Of a DNA stretch of 64,000 bases, positions 37,597 through 45,717 are shown one piece after another (within the stretch, counting starts at the first letter, position 1; every line of letters begins with the position of its first letter). The notes beneath the pieces were generated by a model, which searched no databases, was not told the DNA's origin, and saw nothing but the letters and a program-made list of their open reading frames with translations. The position numbers were made by a program, and so were the translations under genes. Location of the stretch: contig NZ_PJBB01000003.1 in the NCBI RefSeq assembly GCF_002836595.1, positions 1,301,001-1,365,000 of the forward strand, read 5' to 3'. The stretch comes from Tenacibaculum sp. Bg11-29 (lineage in GTDB: Bacteria; Bacteroidota; Bacteroidia; Flavobacteriales; Flavobacteriaceae).

Positions 37597-37615
37597 TTTA
37601 ATTCTTGTAATTGGT

Positions 37616-38437
37616 TTATAGCTGGCTGTTTAGCCAATTAACAATGTCTTGTAACATTTCTTCTTTACATAAATCATTTTGTAATTCATGATAACCACCT
37701 TTGTAAAGTTTTAAGTTTGCTTTGTCAGAGTTATTTGCAAAAGCTTCCGTTCCTTTAAAATCAATAATTTTATCACCTGTACCATGTAATAATAACATTG
37801 GTACTTTTAATGATGAAGCGTTTTGAATTGCCCACTCACCAGAATCAATAAATGATAAAGAAAAGTTAGGACTAATTTTATCATGTACTAATGGGTCGTC
37901 TATATATTTTTTAACTTCTGCCTTGTCACGAGAAATATCATTAGCATCTAGTTCATTACCTAATGTTATAGCAGGAGCAATTTTTTGCATAATCTTACCT
38001 AATGATAGCTTCCATGCTGGCGGATCGAATGCTAATTTTAGCATAGGACTTGTAGCAATGACACCTGTTAAATTATTTTCTCTACGAAGTGTATAATTTA
38101 TTACTGCATTACCACCCATCGAGTGTCCATATAAAAAGAGTAGTTTGCTATCAAAAATTTCTTTTGTTTTATCAATTAATTTTGAAATACTTTCTAACAC
38201 AGTATCAAAACCAGGGTTGTGACCACGTTTACCTAGTGTTTTGCCATGGCCAAAATGATCAAAAGCAATAACACCAAAATTATTGTCAGTTAACTTTTTG
38301 GCAACATGTTGGTAGCGACCAGAGTGTTCTCCCATTCCGTGAATAATAATAACAACTCCTTTTATAGTTTCAGGTTTCCAGAATTGGCCAAAAAAAGTAG
38401 TTTTATGATATTTGAAGTTAAATTCTTGATGCAGCAT
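37616..38437 (-). CDS. Alpha/beta hydrolase (monoacylglycerol lipase-like)
   Basis: The 273-residue protein has the oxyanion region IIHGMGEHSGRY near 31, the nucleophile elbow GHSMGG (Ser106), a candidate catalytic Asp in HGTGDKIIDF and His in GGYHELQND. The HGMGEHSGRY signature is that of the Hydrolase_4/lysophospholipase group. No signal peptide is seen, so it is probably cytoplasmic. The physiological substrate is unknown; lipid ester cleavage is likely. Three bases separate it from the small upstream ORF. Confidence 0.9.
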   Translation of the reverse strand: MLHQEFNFKYHKTTFFGQFWKPETIKGVVIIIHGMGEHSGRYQHVAKKLTDNNFGVIAFDHFGHGKTLGKRGHNPGFDTVLESISKLIDKTKEIFDSKLLFLYGHSMGGNAVINYTLRRENNLTGVIATSPMLKLAFDPPAWKLSLGKIMQKIAPAITLGNELDANDISRDKAEVKKYIDDPLVHDKISPNFSLSFIDSGEWAIQNASSLKVPMLLLHGTGDKIIDFKGTEAFANNSDKANLKLYKGGYHELQNDLCKEEMLQDIVNWLNSQL

Positions 38438-38440
38438 AAT

Positions 38441-38674
38441 TTATTGTTTATGTAACCATTGTCTAATTTCTTTTCTTAAAGAAACTTCTGGTTTGGGTAA
38501 TGGAATTGTTCGGCCGAATTGTTTACTTCTCTTAAATTTTGAAAATGTAATTTTATGTTTTTTCCAAGCTTCAGGGTATAAGTCTAAAAATTTATTAAAA
38601 AAACTTTGTTCATTTACGGTACCTTCTATTTTAGATAGCACGTGTTTGAATTTCTCTTCTTGTTCTATAATCAT
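38441..38674 (-). CDS. Small conserved-looking protein of unknown function (77 aa)
   Basis: I do not recognise this protein. It is basic and probably helical, with two Trp and the stretch FFNKFLDLYPEAWKKHKITF. It has no signal or membrane segment. Its ATG overlaps the stop of the sterol-desaturase gene by one base (TAATG), and the next gene follows after three bases, so it is embedded in a translated operon. This argues that it is real. Confidence 0.65.
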   Translation of the reverse strand: MIIEQEEKFKHVLSKIEGTVNEQSFFNKFLDLYPEAWKKHKITFSKFKRSKQFGRTIPLPKPEVSLRKEIRQWLHKQ

Positions 38675-39600
38675 TAATCCTTATTTTTTTGTAAAATAAT
38701 TTTTTGCATCTGCTTAACGCTAATTGTACTTCCGTCATGACTCCACCCTGGAGGTCCGAAAATATACATAAATTTATGAATCCAATTGCTAGACTTTTTG
38801 GTGTCGTTCCAAATATCTTTATATTCATGAGTTAAAATTACCCAAGGATTATATGAGTCAGGAGCATGTGTTACACCGTATTGGATTTCGACTTTTTCGT
38901 CAAGCTCTTTCCATGTTCCAAAAACTCTATCAAAAATATTTAAAAACCCTCCATGATTTTTATCCATATATTCTACGTTTTTAGCGTGATGTACTTGATG
39001 CATTGTATGTGTGTTAAATATTACATCAATAAATTTAAGTTTTGGAATATATACTGAATGTAATTGAAATTGCCATAAAGCTTCAATACCTAAACAAACG
39101 ACGACCATTTCTGGTGGAAAACCAATTGCAGGAAGCCACATATAAAAAAAAGGTTTATATAAAATTGTAAACCAGCCATTACGAACTGCGGTTCCTAAAT
39201 TAAAATTGTCTGAAGAGTGATGTACAATGTGTGCTGCCCACAAGAAACGAACCATATGATTTTGTCGGTGAAACCAGTAATAGCTAAAGTCGTCTAATAG
39301 TTGACAAACAATCCATACATACCAAGCATAACCAAAAGATTCCCAACCCATGATATTGGTACGGATACCATTTACTAGAGGGTTAAAAACGTCATAAACA
39401 TAATTAAAAATAATAATTGCAGAAATTGTCTTTATTAAAGGAGCAAGAATAGCAGAGCCAATACCCATAGTTAAACTAGCACCTAAATCTTTCCAACTGT
39501 AAAGTTCTTTTTTATCATGCGTTTTGCTATATGTGAGTTCTAGTAAAATAAGCCCTAAAAAACAAGGTACACCATATACTAATGGGTTTGTAAAATTCAT
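38674..39600 (-). CDS. Sterol desaturase/fatty acid hydroxylase-family membrane di-iron enzyme
   Basis: The 308-residue protein has several hydrophobic helices and the three histidine boxes of the family: HRQNH (111-115), HIVHH (124-128) and HTMHQVHH near 216. These bind two iron ions and hydroxylate or desaturate lipid chains in the membrane. Family members act on sterols, carotenoids, sphingolipids or alkylglycerols; the substrate is not readable here. It is 28 bases downstream of pabB. Confidence 0.9.
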   Translation of the reverse strand: MNFTNPLVYGVPCFLGLILLELTYSKTHDKKELYSWKDLGASLTMGIGSAILAPLIKTISAIIIFNYVYDVFNPLVNGIRTNIMGWESFGYAWYVWIVCQLLDDFSYYWFHRQNHMVRFLWAAHIVHHSSDNFNLGTAVRNGWFTILYKPFFYMWLPAIGFPPEMVVVCLGIEALWQFQLHSVYIPKLKFIDVIFNTHTMHQVHHAKNVEYMDKNHGGFLNIFDRVFGTWKELDEKVEIQYGVTHAPDSYNPWVILTHEYKDIWNDTKKSSNWIHKFMYIFGPPGWSHDGSTISVKQMQKIILQKNKD

Positions 39601-39628
39601 TTTCTATTTTTTGGGTCAAGATAGTAAT

Positions 39629-40951
39629 CTATTTACTATTTAGTAAAACATATTTCATTGCTTTTGCTTTTAGTAAGCATTCTTCGTATTCTTTTTCAGG
39701 TGTAGACTTTGCTGTAATAGCTCCGCCGACTGAATATGAAACATATTTTTCATCAGCGTTATATAAAATACTTCTAATAATAACATTAAAATCGAAATCT
39801 CCACTTGGAGTAAAATAACCGATAGTTCCTGAATACAATCCACGTTTAGTTTCTTCTAATTTTTCAATGATTTGCATTGCAGATATTTTTGGAGCTCCGG
39901 TCATACTTCCCATTGGAAAAGTGTTTTTGATTATATCAACAGGATGCGTATTAGTTTCTGTTTCAGAGACTACTGTTGAAATCATTTGATGTACTTGTTT
40001 AAAAGAGTATACTTTACATAATTCTTCAACATGTACACTCCCTTTTTTTGCTATTTTAGATAAATCATTACGAACTAAGTCAACAATCATTATATTTTCT
40101 GAACGTTCTTTTTCATCACGCGATAAATCGAATGCAATTTTATCATCTTCAATTTTATCAATTAAACGTTTAGCTGTACCTTTTATAGGTTGAGATATTA
40201 TTTTATCGCCTATTTTTTTTATATATCTTTCTGGAGTAGCAGATAATAAATATTGATGTTCGTGTCTGAAAAATGTAGCGAAAGGAGGTTCAGATATATC
40301 GTTTAAATGTTGATATATTTTATAAGGATCTATTACTGTATTTTCAGCATAAAACTCTTGGCAAAAATTAGCTTCATATATATCACCTCTGTTTATATGA
40401 TCTAAAATGGTATTTACCTTTTTGTAATATTGATCTTTATGAATTCTAAGTTTTATTTTTATTTTCTCCTCTTTTGATGTATTCTTTATTTCTTTTGAAG
40501 ATGTAATTATGTTAGTAGCAATAATTTCTTCAAAATCTTCTTCCAGCTCATCATCGATCATTCTTAGGTAATGGAATTCAACAGTATTTCCTTTAATAAA
40601 AATTAATTTTTGCGGTTGAAAAAAATATAAATCAGGGAAGTGAAGTCCATCAAAATTAGTTGACTTTAATTTTTCAACATCGTTTTTTACATCGTAAGAA
40701 ATATAGCCAAAAATATAATCCTTAGTATATGATTGGTATTCTTTTAGTTTATCAAAAGCATTATAATAATCTGTTTTTATAGAAGTAAATTCTTCTGCAG
40801 CCAAACAATAGTCAAAAGAACTATAATTTTGCTCGTAATTATTAGAATCTAACCAAAGTGTGGTTTCAAACTGTTTTGACCATTGGAATAAATGTTGTTT
40901 AAATTCTGAAGGAGAATCTATAGAAAAGGTGCAGATTGTTCTTAAAGACAT
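39629..40951 (-). CDS. pabB: Aminodeoxychorismate/anthranilate synthase component I (PabB-like)
   Basis: The 440-residue chorismate-binding enzyme has the motifs GDIYEANFCQEF near 190, PIKGTAKR near 258, DEKERSENIMIVDLVRNDLSK near 280, TFPMGSMTGAPK near 345 and YSGTIGYFTPSGDFDFNVIIR. The PIKGT(A/R)xR motif and gene order favour the PabB group (4-amino-4-deoxychorismate for folate) over TrpE. It begins the minus-strand operon down to dsbD. A -7 box ends four bases before its ATG, suggesting a leaderless message. Confidence 0.9.
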   Translation of the reverse strand: MSLRTICTFSIDSPSEFKQHLFQWSKQFETTLWLDSNNYEQNYSSFDYCLAAEEFTSIKTDYYNAFDKLKEYQSYTKDYIFGYISYDVKNDVEKLKSTNFDGLHFPDLYFFQPQKLIFIKGNTVEFHYLRMIDDELEEDFEEIIATNIITSSKEIKNTSKEEKIKIKLRIHKDQYYKKVNTILDHINRGDIYEANFCQEFYAENTVIDPYKIYQHLNDISEPPFATFFRHEHQYLLSATPERYIKKIGDKIISQPIKGTAKRLIDKIEDDKIAFDLSRDEKERSENIMIVDLVRNDLSKIAKKGSVHVEELCKVYSFKQVHQMISTVVSETETNTHPVDIIKNTFPMGSMTGAPKISAMQIIEKLEETKRGLYSGTIGYFTPSGDFDFNVIIRSILYNADEKYVSYSVGGAITAKSTPEKEYEECLLKAKAMKYVLLNSK

Positions 40952-40955
40952 GGGG

Positions 40956-40963
40956 CAAAAATA
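40956..40963 (-). promoter_or_regulatory. Candidate -7 box four bases before the pabB start
   Basis: On the minus strand TATTTTTG fits TAnnTTTG, and only GCCC lies between it and the ATG, so transcription should begin at or next to the start codon. Confidence 0.55.
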
Positions 40964-41030
40964 AGAAAAATGGAGATGATTGGTTCATTTTATTTTATTT
41001 ACATTTATATCGAAATTTATAAAACAAATT

Positions 41031-42134
41031 ATGAAGAAAATCTACTTTTTACTATTAATAATAGTAGTTTCAGCATGCGTTGGAACAGAGAAAAAGAAAG
41101 AGGGAGTGAAAAGTGATGTGGCAATAGCAGCTGTTTTAAATTTGAAACAAGCCGAAAAGTTGGTGTCATTACCTATAAGTTGTATAAATGTAGAATATCC
41201 AAATAAATTAAATCAAACAATTGGAAGTCCTGAAGATTTGCAAACACCAAAAGAATTACATCCTACATTTTATGGTTGTTTTGATTGGCATTCATCTGTG
41301 CATGGACATTGGAGTTTAGTTTCTTTATTAAAACAATTTCCTGATTTAAAAAATTATGAAGAGATAAAACAACAATTATTAACTAATATTTCTAAAGAAA
41401 ATATAGATAAAGAAGTTGCTTATTTTCAAAAAAAACATAACATTAATTATGAACGTACTTATGGTTGGGCGTGGTTGTTAAAACTAGCAGAAGAAATTCA
41501 TACATGGGATGATGAAACAGCTAGAAAGTTAGAAAAAAACTTACAACCTTTAACAGATCTTATTGTTCAAAAATATTTTGATTTTTTACCTAAGTTGAAA
41601 TATCCAATTAGAGTTGGAGAACATACTAATACTGCTTTTGGGTTGACTTTTGCTTGGGATTATGCAACTACTTTAGAAAATTTTAAATTAAGAGATTTAA
41701 TAAAAAAAAGAGCTAGAGCGTTTTATTTAAAAGACGCGCATTGTCCATTGTCATGGGAACCTAGTGGGTATGATTTCTTATCACCTTGTTTACAAGAAGC
41801 GGCAATTATGAAAAGAATTATGTCTGCAGCTGAGTTTCGTTTATGGTTCGGTGATTTCTTACCACAATTAAAAGATGTTAATTTTACTTTTCCTGTAGGC
41901 GAAGTTTTAGATAGAACAGACGGTAAATTAGTGCACTTAGATGGAGTGAATTTCTCGAGAGCTTGGGCTTTAAACAAAATTGTTAAGCATATGCCAGAAT
42001 ACAAGCATTTAAAAAATATAGCCAATCAACATATAAATTATTCATTGCCAAATGTTGTTGGAGATAGTTATGAAGGTGGGCATTGGTTAGGAAGTTTTGC
42101 TATTTATGCTTTAAATTCTGGGAAAAATGATTAA
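41031..42134 (+). CDS. DUF2891 lipoprotein
   Basis: The start is set at 41031, where a lipoprotein signal begins (MKKIYFLLLIIVVSAC, Cys16); the longer frame adds 17 residues with no support. The 367-residue mature part resembles DUF2891: HPTFYGCFDWHSSVHGHW near 80 and SWEPSGYDFLSPCLQEA near 240, with an alpha/alpha toroid-like helical pattern. The function is unknown, although conserved Asp, Trp and His in the CFDWHSSVHGHW motif look like an active site. It overlaps the NRAMP-like gene by 8 bases, so it is part of the 5-oxoproline operon here. Confidence 0.85.
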   Translation: MKKIYFLLLIIVVSACVGTEKKKEGVKSDVAIAAVLNLKQAEKLVSLPISCINVEYPNKLNQTIGSPEDLQTPKELHPTFYGCFDWHSSVHGHWSLVSLLKQFPDLKNYEEIKQQLLTNISKENIDKEVAYFQKKHNINYERTYGWAWLLKLAEEIHTWDDETARKLEKNLQPLTDLIVQKYFDFLPKLKYPIRVGEHTNTAFGLTFAWDYATTLENFKLRDLIKKRARAFYLKDAHCPLSWEPSGYDFLSPCLQEAAIMKRIMSAAEFRLWFGDFLPQLKDVNFTFPVGEVLDRTDGKLVHLDGVNFSRAWALNKIVKHMPEYKHLKNIANQHINYSLPNVVGDSYEGGHWLGSFAIYALNSGKND

Positions 42135-43353
42135 AAAAATATTCAAAAATATTGGCCCAGGAACTTTAATAGCTGCTGCTTTTATTGGTCCAGGAACAGT
42201 AACACTTTGTACGCTTGCTGGTGTAAATTTTGGATTTAATTTGTTGTGGGCAATGCTACTTTCTGTAATAGCTACCATTGTTTTGCAAGAAATGGCTGCT
42301 AGGTTAGGAATTATTTCTCAAAAAGGATTATCAGAAGTTATAAGAGAAGAAATTAAGGTGCCGTTTTTAAGAGACTTTATAACTATTTTAATTTTGTCGG
42401 CAATTGTTGTTGGAAACGCATCTTACGAAGCAGGAAACATAAGCGGAGGAATTCTAGGTTTAGAAACAATTTTCGGGAAATCTACTTTAGATATTGGTGA
42501 TATGTCAATTAATTTAATGAGCTTGTTAATTGGTGTTATTGCTTTTGTTCTATTATATATTGGTAATTATAAATTTTTAGAAAGAGCACTTGTTGCGCTT
42601 GTTTTAATAATGAGTATTTCATTTTTAATAACAGCAATTGTTACAAAACCGAATGTTTTAGAAATGTTAAAAGGAATGTTTATTCCTAGGTTTCCAGAAA
42701 AAAGTTTACTTACTATTATTGGATTAATAGGTACAACTGTAGTGCCATATAATTTGTTTTTACACGCTTCTTTAGTAAAAGAAAGATGGAGTAAAAGTGA
42801 AGATTTAAAGTTAGCAAGAAAAGATACCGTTGTCTCGATTATTTTAGGAGGTTTGGTTTCCATGGCAATTATTGTTTCTGCGGCAGCAATTCCGTTCGGA
42901 GATATATCCAATGCTGCAGATTTAGCAAAAGGATTGGCTCCATTATACGGTGAATTTGCTAAATACTTTTTAGCATTAGGTTTGTTCGCAGCAGGTATAA
43001 CATCAGCAATCACAGCACCTTTGGCAGCTGCTTATGTAGCAAAAGGCTGCTTAGGTTGGGAAGGAGGGTTAAAATCGAAACGTTTTCGATTTGTTTGGAT
43101 AGTTATCTTGTTTTTAGGAGTTTTGTTCTCGTCAATAGGAATAAAGCCAATAGAAATTATAAAATTTGCACAAGTAGCTAACGGAATGTTATTGCCAGTA
43201 ATCGCAGGTATTTTATTATGGATTATGAATAAAAAATCTGTTTTAGGAAGTTTTATAAACACTAAAACACAAAATGTTTTAGGATTTGTAATTTTAGCAA
43301 TTACTATTTTCTTAGGTGTAAAAGGAATATTAAAAGTTTTTAATTTTATTTAA
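42127..43353 (+). CDS. NRAMP-like transporter of the 5-oxoprolinase operon
   Basis: The 408-residue membrane protein has about eleven helices of the NRAMP type. In helix 1 the metal-binding DPGN of true NRAMPs is GPGT (residues 21-24). In helix 6 the usual MPHN is VPYN (TTVVPYNLFLHASLV). The Asp, Asn and Met that hold Mn(II)/Fe(II) are therefore missing. pxpA starts immediately after the stop codon. In other bacteria an NRAMP-like gene (ycsG) also neighbours pxpA. Transport of 5-oxoproline or a related compound, not of divalent metal, is my inference. Confidence 0.85.
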   Translation: MIKKIFKNIGPGTLIAAAFIGPGTVTLCTLAGVNFGFNLLWAMLLSVIATIVLQEMAARLGIISQKGLSEVIREEIKVPFLRDFITILILSAIVVGNASYEAGNISGGILGLETIFGKSTLDIGDMSINLMSLLIGVIAFVLLYIGNYKFLERALVALVLIMSISFLITAIVTKPNVLEMLKGMFIPRFPEKSLLTIIGLIGTTVVPYNLFLHASLVKERWSKSEDLKLARKDTVVSIILGGLVSMAIIVSAAAIPFGDISNAADLAKGLAPLYGEFAKYFLALGLFAAGITSAITAPLAAAYVAKGCLGWEGGLKSKRFRFVWIVILFLGVLFSSIGIKPIEIIKFAQVANGMLLPVIAGILLWIMNKKSVLGSFINTKTQNVLGFVILAITIFLGVKGILKVFNFI

Positions 43354-44088
43354 ATGAAGATTGATATTAATTGTGATGTTGGAGAGGGAGTTGCAAATGA
43401 ATACTTATTAATGCCGTATATTTCTTCTTGTAATATTGCTTGTGGAGGTCATTTTGGAGATGTAAAAACTATTGATGAGACTATAGGTTTGGCTATAAAA
43501 AATAATGTTTTAATAGGTGCACACCCATCGTTTCCAGATAAAGAAAATTTTGGAAGAAAAACGATGTGTATTTCAGATTTAGAATTACAAAATAGCATAG
43601 AAGACCAATTAGACTTATTTGTAAGTAGGATGTCTTTGGTTAATAAAAAATTACATCACGTAAAGCCACATGGAGCTTTGTATAATTTAATAGCTGTAAA
43701 TGTCACCTTTGCAGAGTTGTTTATAAAATCGATACAAAAACATATTAAAGATGCTTTTTTGTATGTTCCGTACAATTCAATTATAGAAAAAATAGCTATT
43801 AATAATAATATTAAAATTAAATACGAAGCTTTTGCAGATAGAAACTATAATGAAGATTTAACATTAGTTTGTAGAAGTAAAGAGAATGCTATAATAATAA
43901 ATTCAGAAGAAGTTTTTCAGCATATTTTTTTAATGATTAAGAGTGGAGAGGTAAAAACAATTTCTGGCTATAAAAAAGCAATTAAAGCTGACACTATTTG
44001 TGTTCATGGAGATACTAAAAATGCAATTGAAATTGTGAAAAAAATATCAGAAAGACTAAAAGAAGATGGTGTTAAATTTGGGTTTTAA
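43354..44088 (+). CDS. pxpA: 5-oxoprolinase subunit A (LamB/YcsF family)
   Basis: The 244-residue protein has the family motifs DINCDVGEG at 3-11, the Asn/Ala/Cys/His region SCNIACGGHFGD near 30, GAHPSFPD near 56 and HHVKPHGALYN near 104. PxpA with PxpB and PxpC uses ATP to open 5-oxo-L-proline (pyroglutamate) to glutamate. It begins directly after the NRAMP-like gene and overlaps pxpB by 23 bases. Confidence 0.94.
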   Translation: MKIDINCDVGEGVANEYLLMPYISSCNIACGGHFGDVKTIDETIGLAIKNNVLIGAHPSFPDKENFGRKTMCISDLELQNSIEDQLDLFVSRMSLVNKKLHHVKPHGALYNLIAVNVTFAELFIKSIQKHIKDAFLYVPYNSIIEKIAINNNIKIKYEAFADRNYNEDLTLVCRSKENAIIINSEEVFQHIFLMIKSGEVKTISGYKKAIKADTICVHGDTKNAIEIVKKISERLKEDGVKFGF

Positions 44089-44800
44089 ACATACATATAA
44101 AGCTTTTGGAAATAAGACTATTCTTATTGAATGGAGCTCAATTATTGATGAAGTAATTTTAGAAGAAATACTTCTTTTCAAAGAGAAAATTAAAAAAGAA
44201 AAAAGGAACTCAATTATAGACTTTATAGTTGGATATAATTCTTTGACATTAATATATGAAAAAGAAGTTTTAAATTATTTTGATGAAGTTTCTAATTTAG
44301 AATTAATTTATAAGAAGGATTTGAAGCTTTTAGTAAAAGGTAAATTTCTTTGGGAGATTCCGGTTTGTTATGATTTAGAATTTGGAATTGATTTAGAAGA
44401 AGTTTCAAGTAAATCTAAAATATCAATTGAACAAATAATAAATCTTCATTCAGAAAAAACATATTCAGTTTTCTTTATTGGTTTTTTACCAGGGTTCTTG
44501 TATCTAGGAGGTTTAGATTCAAAGTTGTTTTTTGATAGGAGGCCTACTCCAAGATTAAACGTTGAAAAAGGATCTGTTGCTATTGGAGGTAGTCAAACAG
44601 GTGTTTATCCATCTAAATCAGCAGGAGGATGGAATATTATAGGAAAAACTCCTTTGATTTTTTTTGATGTAAAAAAAGACAAGCCATGTTTTGCGAATGC
44701 CGGAGATAAAATAAAATTTAAACCAATTTCTTTAGAAGAATTTTACGAGTTAGCTAGAAATAATAATTTCACACCATTTAAACTTTTATTGAATGATTAA
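44066..44800 (+). CDS. pxpB: 5-oxoprolinase subunit B (KipI family)
   Basis: The 244-residue protein has the KipI/AHS1 motifs: IPVCYDLEFGIDLEEV near 111, FFIGFLPGFLYLGGLD near 138 and GSVAIGGSQTGVYPSKSAGGWNIIGKTP near 171 (quoted in part as seen: GSQTGVYP, SAGGWNIIG). It is a subunit of the ATP-dependent 5-oxoprolinase. It overlaps pxpA by 23 bases and pxpC by 8, so the three are translated together. Confidence 0.94.
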   Translation: MVLNLGFKHTYKAFGNKTILIEWSSIIDEVILEEILLFKEKIKKEKRNSIIDFIVGYNSLTLIYEKEVLNYFDEVSNLELIYKKDLKLLVKGKFLWEIPVCYDLEFGIDLEEVSSKSKISIEQIINLHSEKTYSVFFIGFLPGFLYLGGLDSKLFFDRRPTPRLNVEKGSVAIGGSQTGVYPSKSAGGWNIIGKTPLIFFDVKKDKPCFANAGDKIKFKPISLEEFYELARNNNFTPFKLLLND

Positions 44801-45641
44801 AGTTTTAAAATCGGGTTTTTATACATCAGTTCAAGACAGGGGGCGAAAAGGTTTTGGGTCAATAGGTGTTCCTATTTCAGGTGTTATGGATAGTTATTCT
44901 GCAAATATTGCAAATAGTGTTTTAAAAAACTCGTTAGAGAATGCTGTATTAGAAATTACTTTTGGCGGATGTGAATTTGAGTTTACAAATGAAACGATTA
45001 TTTGTATTTCTGGAGCTAATTTTTCAGCAAAAATAAATAATGAACCTATAACGCTTAATTCAAGAATTAAAGTAAATATAAATGATGTATTGTCTTTCGG
45101 GAAAATAGTTTTTGGGGTTCGATGTTATTTAGCTGTAAAAGGAGGTTTCTTAACAAATAGCGTTTTAAAAAGTAGAAGTTTTTATCAGAATATAACTGAA
45201 GACTTTTTAATTAAAAAAGATGATTTACTACCAATAGAAAGTTATATAAGTGATTTAAGACCATTAAATGCAGCTGTAATAATTGATGAATTACATTTTG
45301 TGTCTAATAAAATAGGGTGTTATAAAGGCCCCGAATTTGATTTGCTTGACGAATTTCAAAAAAAAGAAATAGAAACACATATTTTTACTATTTCTAATGA
45401 TAATAATAGGATGGGGTGTCGTTTAAATGAAATAGTTGAAAATAAAATTCCTTCTATTTTAACTTCCGCAGTTATACCAGGAACGGTGCAATTAACTCCT
45501 TCAGGAAAACTAATTATATTAATGCGAGATTGTCAGGTAACAGGTGGTTACCCAAGGGTTTTGCAATTAACTGATAGTGCAATCAATCAAATGGCACAGA
45601 AAACTACAAATAATTTGGTAAAGTTCATTCTATATGATTAA
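44793..45641 (+). CDS. pxpC: 5-oxoprolinase subunit C (KipA family)
   Basis: The 282-residue protein has the AHS2/KipA features: GFYTSVQDRGRKGFGSIGVP near 8, SGVMDSYSANIAN near 30, NNRMGCRL near 205 and PGTVQLTPSGKLIILMRDCQ near 228, with QVTGGYPRV. It completes the pxpABC complex. It is the last gene of the operon, and a long perfect hairpin follows its stop. Confidence 0.94.
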   Translation: MIKVLKSGFYTSVQDRGRKGFGSIGVPISGVMDSYSANIANSVLKNSLENAVLEITFGGCEFEFTNETIICISGANFSAKINNEPITLNSRIKVNINDVLSFGKIVFGVRCYLAVKGGFLTNSVLKSRSFYQNITEDFLIKKDDLLPIESYISDLRPLNAAVIIDELHFVSNKIGCYKGPEFDLLDEFQKKEIETHIFTISNDNNRMGCRLNEIVENKIPSILTSAVIPGTVQLTPSGKLIILMRDCQVTGGYPRVLQLTDSAINQMAQKTTNNLVKFILYD

Positions 45642-45678
45642 ATAATAAAGCACCCTTTAGGTGCTTTATTATTTAATC
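45636..45678. terminator. Bidirectional terminator with a 19-bp perfect stem
   Basis: The arms of 19 bases (core AAATAATAAAGCACC and GGTGCTTTATTATTT) pair perfectly around CTTTA. It overlaps the pxpC stop codon and lies between the convergent pxpC and hppA. Confidence 0.85.
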
Positions 45679-45717
45679 ATATTAAAATTATTTATTGCTC
45701 TGTGTCAACTTTAACTT

